Source: an uncultured Solobacterium sp.
GTDB lineage: Bacteria > Bacillota_I > Bacilli_A > Erysipelotrichales > Erysipelotrichaceae
Assembly (NCBI GenBank): GCA_905235315.1
Contig: CAJOLG010000012.1
Coordinates: 1 to 18,151, forward strand
DNA: 18,151 nt
Direction of reading: 5' to 3'
Made by a program: the position numbers and the translations under genes. Below the pieces are notes generated by a model. That model worked only from the letters and a program-made list of their open reading frames with translations, did no database searches and was not told the DNA's origin. Of the stretch, positions 5,996 through 12,807 are shown piece by piece (within the stretch, counting starts at the first letter, position 1; every line of letters begins with the position of its first letter).

Positions 5996-7933
5996 AGCGG
6001 ATTTGACCAGTTCGTTGACTTCGTCAGCCGTATCGCAGTTGACTGCCTTTTCAGCGACGGCTTTCATCTCCTCATAGCTCAGCGAGTTGATCAGCTTGCG
6101 GGCGCGGAGAATCGAGCTGGCGCTCATCGAGAACTCATCCAGGCCAAGGCCGAGCAGCAGCGGAGCTGCGAGTTCATCACCGGCCATCTCACCGCACATA
6201 CCGCACCACTTGCCGTTCTTATGCGCACCGTCGATGGTCATCTTGACAAGCCGCAGGATGGACGGGTTGAGCGGCTGATACAGGTAGGATACCGGCTCGC
6301 TCATACGGTCTGCCGCCATGGAATACTGAATCAGGTCGTTGGTTCCGATGGAGAAGAAGTCCGCATATTTGGACAGCTGGTCTGCGAGAACAGCTGCCGC
6401 AGGGATTTCGATCATGCAGCCGACTTCGATATCGTCCGCAACTTTTACACCTTCTGCGATCAGTTCCGCACGTGCATCTTCATAGCACTGCTTCGCATCC
6501 TTGAATTCCTGAACGGTCGCGATCATCGGGAACATGATGCAGAGCTTGCCGTAGACACTCGCTCTCAGAAGAGCCCGGAGCTGGGTACGGAATACATCTT
6601 TGCGGATGAGGCAGAAACGGACCGCACGAACACCGAGGAACGGGTTCATCTCTTCCGCAAACTGATAGTAGTTCAGCTTCTTATCGCCGCCGATATCAAG
6701 TGTACGGATGACAACCGGCTTCCCGTTCATGCCTTCCAGAACCTGCTTGTATGCGGCGAACTGGGTATCTTCATCAGGGAAATCGTCTTCGCTCTGCATA
6801 TAAAGGAATTCTGTCCGGAACAGACCGACGCCTTCGCCGCCGTTGTCATTGACCCCGGCAACATCCTTCGGTCCGCCGATGTTTCCAACCAGGAGCACCT
6901 TGTGTCCATCTGTGGAAACCGAAGGCTCGTTCTTCAGTGCCTTGAGCGCTTCCTTTTCCTTGAGATACGCTTCGCCCTTGGCGGCATACTCCTTCTTCTG
7001 CTCTTCGGTCGGATTCAGAATCACTTCGCCGTTCAGCGCATCCAGAATCACTTCATCCCCCGCTTTTGCGGCTTCAAGAATTCCCTTGACGCCGACGACT
7101 GCCGGAATTTCAAGAGAACGTGCCATGATGGCACTGTGGCTGGTGCGGCCGCCGATCTCGGTAGCGAATCCCTTCGCAAATTCCTTGTTCAGGGAACCGG
7201 TGTCACTCGGCGTAAGATCCTTGGCAACGATAACGACCGGTGTGTCGATCGTAGCGAGATTCGGAATGATCTTGCCGCAGAGGTTGCACTTCAGGCGGAA
7301 TGTGACATCCTTGATATCCGCAGCACGCTCACGCATGTAAGCATCTTCCATGGATTCAAAAATAGAAACCATCATATCCGCAACCTGTTCCGTCGCATAT
7401 TCTGCGTTGACGCTTTCATTTTTGACCATGTCTTCGATCTGGCTGCGAAGCTCAGGATCGTTTGCCATCATCAGATGGGCATCAAATACAGCAAGTTCTT
7501 CCGGCGCAAGACTCTTTGAAGCAACTTCCTTGATCTTCTCTACATCTTCGACTGTCTTTTTGAACGCATCGGCAAGTTTCTTCAGTTCTTCTTCCGGATT
7601 GGCTTCCCTGCGCTGGATGTCCAGGACCGGGGGCTCAAGTTTGTAAACCTTCGCAATAGCAATTCCCTGTGAAGCGGCAATTCCTTTAAGCATGATTGTA
7701 TTGTCCTCCTTCATGCACTTTCTGATCAGGTTCTCTACGTCACGCATGCATTTTACGGACAGAAGATCCGCATCATCCGCAGTGAATCTGAACTCTTCTT
7801 CCACCACAAGCATGAAATCCACGATCTCATAGGAATCCATGCCCAGGGAATCAAATGTGGTCTCCCACGAAAAACCGTAAGGAACCCTGCGAAAACGCTC
7901 CGTCAATTGTCTTAAAAATGCAAGTCGTTCCAT
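5984..7933 (-). CDS. ptsI: Acyl carrier protein domain fused to PTS enzyme I
   Basis: The 649-residue protein has two parts. Residues 1-80 look like a full ACP: Ser34 in DSLGMDSYEIVDF is the expected phosphopantetheine site, followed by the acidic helix VVEEEF and a closing helix near MRDVENLI. Residues 81-649 are a complete phosphoenolpyruvate-protein phosphotransferase (EI), which passes phosphate from PEP to HPr for sugar uptake. Its active-site His266 lies in GGRTSHSAIMAR and Cys580 in GMCGEMAGD (His186 and Cys500 counted from the EI start). ATG 7933 has AAGGAG eight bases upstream and beats GTG 7942. EI also has its own ribosome site and ATG at 7693, so free EI is possible. No ptsH lies beside it, although it commonly does. 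I know of no described ACP-EI fusion, and an error at the junction is the main alternative. Confidence 0.88.
   Translation of the reverse strand: MERLAFLRQLTERFRRVPYGFSWETTFDSLGMDSYEIVDFMLVVEEEFRFTADDADLLSVKCMRDVENLIRKCMKEDNTIMLKGIAASQGIAIAKVYKLEPPVLDIQRREANPEEELKKLADAFKKTVEDVEKIKEVASKSLAPEELAVFDAHLMMANDPELRSQIEDMVKNESVNAEYATEQVADMMVSIFESMEDAYMRERAADIKDVTFRLKCNLCGKIIPNLATIDTPVVIVAKDLTPSDTGSLNKEFAKGFATEIGGRTSHSAIMARSLEIPAVVGVKGILEAAKAGDEVILDALNGEVILNPTEEQKKEYAAKGEAYLKEKEALKALKNEPSVSTDGHKVLLVGNIGGPKDVAGVNDNGGEGVGLFRTEFLYMQSEDDFPDEDTQFAAYKQVLEGMNGKPVVIRTLDIGGDKKLNYYQFAEEMNPFLGVRAVRFCLIRKDVFRTQLRALLRASVYGKLCIMFPMIATVQEFKDAKQCYEDARAELIAEGVKVADDIEVGCMIEIPAAAVLADQLSKYADFFSIGTNDLIQYSMAADRMSEPVSYLYQPLNPSILRLVKMTIDGAHKNGKWCGMCGEMAGDELAAPLLLGLGLDEFSMSASSILRARKLINSLSYEEMKAVAEKAVNCDTADEVNELVKSAVTR
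7691..7711 (-). promoter_or_regulatory. Internal ribosome binding site and start codon for free enzyme I
   Basis: Minus-strand AAGGAGG (7705-7711) is followed 11 bases later by ATG (7691-7693), which opens MLKGIAASQGIAIAK, the normal N terminus of enzyme I. Within the fusion frame the Shine-Dalgarno bases encode Lys-Glu-Asp. The site is as strong as any in the window, so independent initiation of enzyme I is likely whether or not the upstream frame is fused. Confidence 0.7.
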
Positions 7934-7968
7934 AAAGGACACTCCTTATGGGAATTTTAACATCAATT

Positions 7969-8328
7969 TCACACTAAATCCATAACTCTGAAAAACTCCC
8001 GGATCGCCCTGATCCTGATTTTCCGGAATGCCTGCTTCGTAAAGAATTCCAGGTACCAGTCTCTGTCACTGATCTCAAGATACTGCTTCCGGATCACAAG
8101 CTGTGTCTCCTTCTGACAGTTCTGAAGACAGCGGTCAATCCGGTAAAGAAACGCCCGGTCATCCAGGAGCTGCGGCGACGGCGCAAGGTTCGGCGCATCA
8201 TGTTCCGCAAGATCTGTCCGCAGGGCAACCTGCCGGTAAAGATCTCCGATGCATTCCATGATTTTTTCGACTTCTCTGTCAGTCAATTCTTTTCGCTGAT
8301 TGTTTGTTTCAGGTTGTTTCGTGTTCAT
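7969..8328 (-). CDS. Small ArpU/MG284-like protein
   Basis: This is a 119-residue soluble, charged protein with no signal or membrane segment. The C-terminal stretch RDWYLEFFTKQAFRKIRIRAIREF resembles the ending of the MG284/MPN403 family and of ArpU-type regulators, which looks like a helix-turn-helix related to sigma region 4. The assignment comes from memory of the pattern and is moderate. A regulatory or nucleic-acid-binding role is inference. ATG 8328 is chosen over an in-frame alternate start at 8349 because AGGAG lies seven bases upstream. Its stop is 35 bases before the ACP-EI start with no terminator between, so the two are probably co-transcribed. A TAAAAT with an extended TG (7954-7962) in that gap might add a second start. 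Confidence 0.65.
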   Translation of the reverse strand: MNTKQPETNNQRKELTDREVEKIMECIGDLYRQVALRTDLAEHDAPNLAPSPQLLDDRAFLYRIDRCLQNCQKETQLVIRKQYLEISDRDWYLEFFTKQAFRKIRIRAIREFFRVMDLV

Positions 8329-8427
8329 TATTTTTCTCCTTTCCAACACCTACACACACTTTTTTTCAGGTCTGCGGGCACATCTGTTCCGCTTGCCTAA
8401 AAACCAGCCTTCACGTACCATATAGTG

Positions 8428-8452
8428 GGTAATCGGGGAGAATCCCCGTACC
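8428..8452 (+). promoter_or_regulatory. GC-rich leader hairpin before the membrane-protein gene
   Basis: GGTA-AT-CGGGG, loop AGAAT, CCCCG-TACC forms a hairpin of five plus four base pairs with a two-base bulge, ending 24 bases before the ATG at 8477. No run of T follows, so it is not a terminator. It could stabilise or regulate the 5' end of the mRNA, but function is unproven. Confidence 0.35.
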
Positions 8453-8476
8453 GAGAGAAAGAAAGATTTCAAAACT

Positions 8477-9136
8477 ATGAATTTTGTCAGAAGCACAACG
8501 ATGTCGGTCAAACGGATCGCGCTGTCATTTGTAATATTCCTTCTCGTTCCCGTGATCCGCAGGCTGCTGACCCCGGTCATCGGAAACGATACATTATCAC
8601 TCATGTTCGCGTTGAATTTTTCCGCATGGCTCCTGATCATTTACGACTGGGAACTGTTCGGCCTTCACTGGAACCGCGCCAAGGAAAATTATTCCGAGGT
8701 TTTCCTGTACGTTGTTATCGGGTTCATCGTTCTGTTTATCTGGACGCTCATCAATACCCGGTATCTCCGGGGCAGCCTTACCCTTCCGGATCCCGCAGTT
8801 TTTAAAACTGATCCGATTGCCGGTCCGGCTGTGCTTTTTGCGTTCAGCTTCTCTCTCGGGCTCATCGCCAACATGGAGTTCAAATGTCTCACCGACCATA
8901 TGAAGTTCCGCGCCCGGGAAGCTACGATGATCCTTGTGACGGGATTCCTGTTCGGCTTCATATACACGCTTGTCTTTCTCCCGTCCAACGTCACACAGAT
9001 CCCTTCGACTTATCTGTATTATGTTGTCATGTTTTCTCTCTTCTCCTATCTTTATAATCAGACACACACGATTATTCCCGGAATCATCTCCTATACTGCT
9101 GTGTATCTCTGCTGGATGATACTCTTTGCGGTATAA
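8477..9136 (+). CDS. Polytopic membrane protein, degenerate CPBP-like
   Basis: This 219-residue protein is very hydrophobic, with about six or seven predicted membrane helices (near residues 10-32, 40-55, 75-95, 115-132, 147-167, 176-192 and 199-218). The order of helices and the block around TGFLFGFIYTLVFLPSN followed by THTIIPGIISY recall the CPBP (Abi/CAAX protease-like) family. However, the diagnostic paired glutamates are missing: the corresponding region reads NMEFKCL. If related, it is probably not an active protease. The start is uncertain: ATG 8477 has only a weak purine run upstream, while ATG 8501 has AGAAG seven bases before it. It is a lone plus-strand gene with a weak terminator after it. 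Function unknown. Confidence 0.7.
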   Translation: MNFVRSTTMSVKRIALSFVIFLLVPVIRRLLTPVIGNDTLSLMFALNFSAWLLIIYDWELFGLHWNRAKENYSEVFLYVVIGFIVLFIWTLINTRYLRGSLTLPDPAVFKTDPIAGPAVLFAFSFSLGLIANMEFKCLTDHMKFRAREATMILVTGFLFGFIYTLVFLPSNVTQIPSTYLYYVVMFSLFSYLYNQTHTIIPGIISYTAVYLCWMILFAV

Positions 9137-9193
9137 CCGCCGCACCAGGCACATAGGAACAGTGCCGGCCGTGTTTGTAATTCAAAAGTACCC

Positions 9194-9234
9194 CCTCGCA
9201 AACAGGCATAACAGTCTGTTTTTTCAATTTTTTT
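9194..9234 (+). terminator. Weak terminator after the membrane-protein gene
   Basis: AAACAG (9200-9205) can pair with CTGTTT (9216-9221) across a ten-base loop, followed by T-rich sequence to 9234. An outer CCTCG/CGAGG pair could extend it. The stem is short, so the call is tentative. Confidence 0.4.
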
Positions 9235-9283
9235 CGAGGAAATAATGAAAGGATAGGCACTTTTTTTGTAAAGGACTGCACAG

Positions 9284-9349
9284 AAAAAAGGAGCTGCCCG
9301 CTCCCGGAGAACGAAACCCGTTTCTCCCGGCTGCCAAGCAGCTCCTTTT
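9284..9349 (-). terminator. Large branched terminator after hpf
   Basis: A 12-bp perfect outer stem (9286-9297 with 9338-9349) encloses a second imperfect stem with arms around 9303-9312 and 9319-9330. The minus strand then runs into T. It starts nine bases after the hpf stop at 9358. It is much larger than the other terminators here. Confidence 0.75.
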
Positions 9350-9357
9350 CGCTGTAT

Positions 9358-9879
9358 TTATTCGGTTTCAATCAGGCCGTATCCGCCGCTGTTTCTGCGG
9401 TAAACGACCGATACCTTTCCGCTCTCATCATCCGTATAGATGTAGAAGTCATGATTTGAGAGCTCCATCTGCATGATTGCCTCCTCGAGATCCATGCGCT
9501 CCGCATAGATCGTCTTGGTCTTCACCGGGATGTCATACTCCTCTTCCTCCGCTTCGATCATGAAGTTTTCGGCAAGCGATTCCCGATGTCTGCGGTTCAG
9601 ACGTGTCTTCTGCCGGCGCAGCTGATCTTCGAGTTTGTCGATTGCGATATCAACCGCCGCATACAGATCGTCATGTTCGACTTCGGTTCTGAGAATACCG
9701 ACTTTGCTGGGAATTGTCACCTCGATTTTCTGCGAGGCAGGATACACCCGCGCCACGACCCGTGCGGTTGTATCCGGATCGATCAGAACATATTTCTGAA
9801 GCCCGGAGAGCTTTTTCTCGATCCTCTCCCGCATCGTGTCCGTAATCGTGATGTTCTTTCCTACAATCTCAAAACGCAT
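9358..9879 (-). CDS. hpf: Long-form ribosome hibernation promoting factor
   Basis: This 173-residue protein matches long HPF, which binds the small subunit and dimerises 70S ribosomes into inactive 100S particles during slow growth. The N-terminal S30AE domain (residues 1 to about 100) starts MRFEIVGKNITITDTMRERIE. A linker with an acidic stretch (AEEEEYD) precedes the C-terminal dimerisation domain, seen in PVKTKTIYAERMDLEEAIMQM and DFYIYTDDESGKVSVVYRR. ATG 9879 is preferred over a TTG at 9885 because GAGG lies seven bases before it and it is the family start. It is transcribed alone, with a promoter candidate at 9962-9970 and a large terminator downstream. Confidence 0.95.
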   Translation of the reverse strand: MRFEIVGKNITITDTMRERIEKKLSGLQKYVLIDPDTTARVVARVYPASQKIEVTIPSKVGILRTEVEHDDLYAAVDIAIDKLEDQLRRQKTRLNRRHRESLAENFMIEAEEEEYDIPVKTKTIYAERMDLEEAIMQMELSNHDFYIYTDDESGKVSVVYRRNSGGYGLIETE

Positions 9880-9961
9880 ATTCAATCCTCACTTTCTGTT
9901 TAGAAATCGTAATGAATGCGATTATAGATTCAATGATTCGGTTAATGCCTTTTCTGATTTC

Positions 9962-9970
9962 ATTATAACA
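9962..9970 (-). promoter_or_regulatory. Extended -10 promoter candidate for hpf
   Basis: Minus-strand TGTTATAAT contains a perfect -10 with the TG extension. No good -35 is present, which is tolerable for extended -10 promoters. It would give a leader of about 75 bases. A second TATAAT at 9921-9926 lacks both a -35 and the TG and is less likely. Confidence 0.5.
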
Positions 9971-10062
9971 AATGCCGCACTGAATTACATACTTCCAAAG
10001 ACCGAATCCAAACAAATAACGGTCCTTTGCCGATCTGCTGTAAACGGGGTATCACAATGATT

Positions 10063-10086
10063 CGGGCGGGGATTTTCCCCCGCCCG
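10063..10086. terminator. All-GC hairpin downstream of the DUF2779 gene
   Basis: CGGGCGGGG (10063-10071) pairs perfectly with CCCCGCCCG (10078-10086) around a six-base loop, seven bases beyond the stop at 10093. There is no run of T on either side, so it may be an RNA-end stabiliser or a weak terminator rather than a classical one. Confidence 0.5.
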
Positions 10087-10092
10087 TATGGT

Positions 10093-11556
10093 TTACAGGA
10101 ATGATTTCAGCCAGTTGAAAACGGCCATCGCTGCGTAGCTGTCCATCCCGCAGTATTTTTTGAGTTCTTCCTCGATCTGTTCCCGGTCGGCAGACTGATC
10201 CTCCCGGTCAAGAAGACGCCACTGAAACACCGCATCCATTCCCTGCCGGATTTCAAGCTCACTGTATCCCGGCTCATCCATCATGGACATGATCTGCTTC
10301 AGGGTCCAGCCTCCCCGCATCCGCGTATCATACACATACCCGGAGACAAACGGCACCTGAAGATCTTTCATGCGGGCATTGATTTCCAACAGACGGCTCC
10401 GGTATTCCGGAAACAGATCCGCAAGTTCACGGATCCGGATCTTTTCCGCCCCGTCTGCGTTATAGGCAATCACCGTGCCGGTGCTCGGAAGTTCTTCCAG
10501 CATCCGTTCCACGAGATCCCGCCGGTCATCATGGACCGAAAGAAACACCTTATGATCATAGGAACCGTCCGCCTCAAGAATATGAATGCTGTATTCAAAC
10601 AGCAGCACATCATACGGCTTCATTCCCTGATACGGCGGAATTGCGAAGCACTCCCACTCAAAATCAATGAATGATACCGGATACTCCACATCGCTGAACC
10701 AGTTTTTCAGTGCGTTCCGGTCCACGAAGCTTCCGTTCAGGCGGTCCGCCATGATCTGCGCATACTGCATTGCGGTTCCTTCAACGCGTTCGGGATCCGC
10801 ATCTTTCAGACAGTGTTTCCCTTCTGCGTTCATCTCATACCGCGAGGAAGATCCGGTCAGGGTAAGAATCGAGTTGTCCGGAAGCTGACTTTCTTCCGCA
10901 AAACAGCGGTTGTAATGCCGGCATTTCTGCCGTCCGGTACAGCGCGCTGTGCGAACCGGAGCGGGCATCGGTGCGTTCAATGCGGCATTCAATCGGGCAA
11001 TCTGCCGGTCAACATCCCGCTGGCCCTGACTGATTGCTTCCTTGACCGATACCGACGGATGATTTTTGGCATTATAAAAGGTTTCGCTTGTCACAAACAG
11101 TTTGGACAGATCAAGTTCATCTTCCCGTACATAGGAGGCATTCAGATGAATGATCCGGATATCCTTCAGAGGGATTCCCAGGTTCTCAAGAACCCATACC
11201 GTGTCACAGTAAAACTGCATGTCATCGGACCGCGGATAAAGGCCGATAAACAGGAAATAGAGGTCATATCCGCCGCTGACACGATGCAGAAACGGCACTT
11301 TGACACGAAGTCCGCCATACTCAAACCGGGCCTTCAGAATCCATTCATACTCCGCAAGGGCGTTCATGGATTTTGCCGGATCATCGCCCCGCTCGCCGGT
11401 AAAGCATTCTGTTACGCCGAGGTATTTTGCGGCCAATGCGGTCACTTCATCATCAAGCCGGACGATTCGCCGGAACGGCGGTGCATCCACCTGCCGGTCA
11501 AGCAGGTAGATCCGCGGACATCTGTTGAATTTTTTCAGATCTGAAATATGAAACAT
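10093..11556 (-). CDS. DUF2779 protein: Cas4-like N half, RNase H-like C half
   Basis: This 487-residue protein has two halves. The N half starts like Cas4/AddB-type nucleases (FHISDLKKFNRCPRIY) and holds four cysteines placed like an iron-sulfur cluster: Cys13 and Cys206, 212, 218. The PD-(D/E)xK core, normally around residue 100, reads GYDLYFLFIGLYP, so the E-x-K pair appears lost. The C half (about 290-487) is the DUF2779 domain, resembling DEDD 3'-5' exonucleases: DFEW near 300, YNADGAEKIRI, and YCGMDSYAAM near the end. A nucleic-acid processing role is inference; substrates are unknown. Its Shine-Dalgarno GAGGTGAT overlaps the stop of the aminopeptidase, six bases away, so it is the last gene of the rimO operon. 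Confidence 0.82.
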   Translation of the reverse strand: MFHISDLKKFNRCPRIYLLDRQVDAPPFRRIVRLDDEVTALAAKYLGVTECFTGERGDDPAKSMNALAEYEWILKARFEYGGLRVKVPFLHRVSGGYDLYFLFIGLYPRSDDMQFYCDTVWVLENLGIPLKDIRIIHLNASYVREDELDLSKLFVTSETFYNAKNHPSVSVKEAISQGQRDVDRQIARLNAALNAPMPAPVRTARCTGRQKCRHYNRCFAEESQLPDNSILTLTGSSSRYEMNAEGKHCLKDADPERVEGTAMQYAQIMADRLNGSFVDRNALKNWFSDVEYPVSFIDFEWECFAIPPYQGMKPYDVLLFEYSIHILEADGSYDHKVFLSVHDDRRDLVERMLEELPSTGTVIAYNADGAEKIRIRELADLFPEYRSRLLEINARMKDLQVPFVSGYVYDTRMRGGWTLKQIMSMMDEPGYSELEIRQGMDAVFQWRLLDREDQSADREQIEEELKKYCGMDSYAAMAVFNWLKSFL

Positions 11557-11562
11557 ATCACC

Positions 11563-12804
11563 TCAGAATACAAAATTTCCCTTGCGGAATACCGGTGTTT
11601 CAGCACCGTCGGATGCGATTCCCGTTACGGAAAGATCTTCGGTTCCGAACATGAAATCCTCATGAACGGAACTGACATTGAGCCCGGCTGCACGGAGTTC
11701 TTTATCCGACATCTGTTCTCCTCCTTTGACACAGGTCGGATACGCCGCACCAAGCGCAAGATGACATGCGGCGTTTTCATCAAACAGCGTTTCATAAAAC
11801 AGCAGGTTGAGATTGGAAATACTGCTGTCATACGGCACAAGCGCCACTTCGCCGAGCCGGACGCTTCCGCTGTCACTGGCAAGCAGGGATTCCAATGTTT
11901 TTGCGCCCTTCTTTGCCTTCCAGTCCGTCACTTTTCCCTTGTGGAATGTAAGAGAAAACCCGTCTACGATCTGCCCGCCGATACAGAGGGGTCTCGACGC
12001 AGCGACGGTCCCTTCGGTTTTCATGCGGTGCGGTGCGGTGAATATCTCTTCCGTCGGAATATTGGGGTCAAACCACTGTCCCGTCAAAGAAGCGAGTTCC
12101 CGGCCGCCGCCCCAGATATGTCCTTTCGGCAGCGGTACAAGCAGATCGGTTCCGAGCCCGCTTGTAAAATGAAGCGCCGCAAACTGAAAGCCGTTCATGA
12201 TCTCGCAGTGCCTGCGGATCCCGTCACCGTGCCGGCGCCAGTTCTCCACCGCATTGCCTTTACGGTCCATATAAACCGTATGAAAGATTGCCTGATACAG
12301 CGCTTCCAGTGCTTCCCCGTCATCCTTGATGTCCGGGAAGACCTTCTTTGCCCATGCGGTGTTCGGAATTGCGGCAATACACCACTGCCCGAAGCTTTTC
12401 ATGGAATACTCCTGTACGCTGCGCAGCGCCTTTGCGCGGGCAATCCGGACACGGCCTGCCTTTGCCTCATCGACGCCCTTCAGAATTCCCGGATACTCCG
12501 AGATGATATGCAGGAACGCAGCCTGTTCCCCCTGCGTCTCCCTGTACTTCAGGATTTCTGACTCCCGGACTTCCGACAGTTTTCGCTCTGAGGCATACAG
12601 ATAGTTGTTTCGCTGCGTCACCGGATCGGTAAACTCGATCTCCACCTTTCCGGCCCCGCAGGCATATGCCTCTTCCTGAAGAAGACGGGCAAATTCATAA
12701 TGTTCTGCCGGAACTGTCATGACCAGGGTCTGGCCGGGACGGAGATTTACACCGTGCGCAACGATCAGCCGCGCATACGTTTTCAGTTGCTTCTTTGAAG
12801 GCAT
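11563..12804 (-). CDS. M29 family aminopeptidase (AmpS/PepS type)
   Basis: This 413-residue cytoplasmic metallo-aminopeptidase has the M29 (thermophilic aminopeptidase) layout. All expected metal ligands are present at canonical positions: Glu253 in NIPTEEIFTAP, Glu319 in LGEVALV, His348 in AACHLALG, Tyr355, His381 and Asp383 in VHEDFMFG. It removes N-terminal residues from peptides, probably for amino-acid recycling. The ATG at 12804 is three bases after the rimO stop, and its Shine-Dalgarno AGGAAG lies in the last rimO codons, so the two are translationally coupled. Length equals the family norm. PepC lies just beyond rimO, giving two peptidases close together but in separate transcripts. 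Confidence 0.94.
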   Translation of the reverse strand: MPSKKQLKTYARLIVAHGVNLRPGQTLVMTVPAEHYEFARLLQEEAYACGAGKVEIEFTDPVTQRNNYLYASERKLSEVRESEILKYRETQGEQAAFLHIISEYPGILKGVDEAKAGRVRIARAKALRSVQEYSMKSFGQWCIAAIPNTAWAKKVFPDIKDDGEALEALYQAIFHTVYMDRKGNAVENWRRHGDGIRRHCEIMNGFQFAALHFTSGLGTDLLVPLPKGHIWGGGRELASLTGQWFDPNIPTEEIFTAPHRMKTEGTVAASRPLCIGGQIVDGFSLTFHKGKVTDWKAKKGAKTLESLLASDSGSVRLGEVALVPYDSSISNLNLLFYETLFDENAACHLALGAAYPTCVKGGEQMSDKELRAAGLNVSSVHEDFMFGTEDLSVTGIASDGAETPVFRKGNFVF

Positions 12805-12807
12805 CGT

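Noticed and set aside
6221..7519. 432-codon open frame on the plus strand
   Set aside because: It is wholly antisense to enzyme I, shows no recognisable motif, and its composition follows the opposite strand's codons.
9241..9255. Leader peptide after GAGGAAATAATG
   Set aside because: The site is attractive, but the frame is only three codons before TAG and no regulated gene follows on that strand.
9284..9349. T-box or other riboswitch
   Set aside because: The hairpin lies just after the hpf stop on the same strand and ends in T; no specifier loop or T-box sequence is visible and no amino-acid gene follows.
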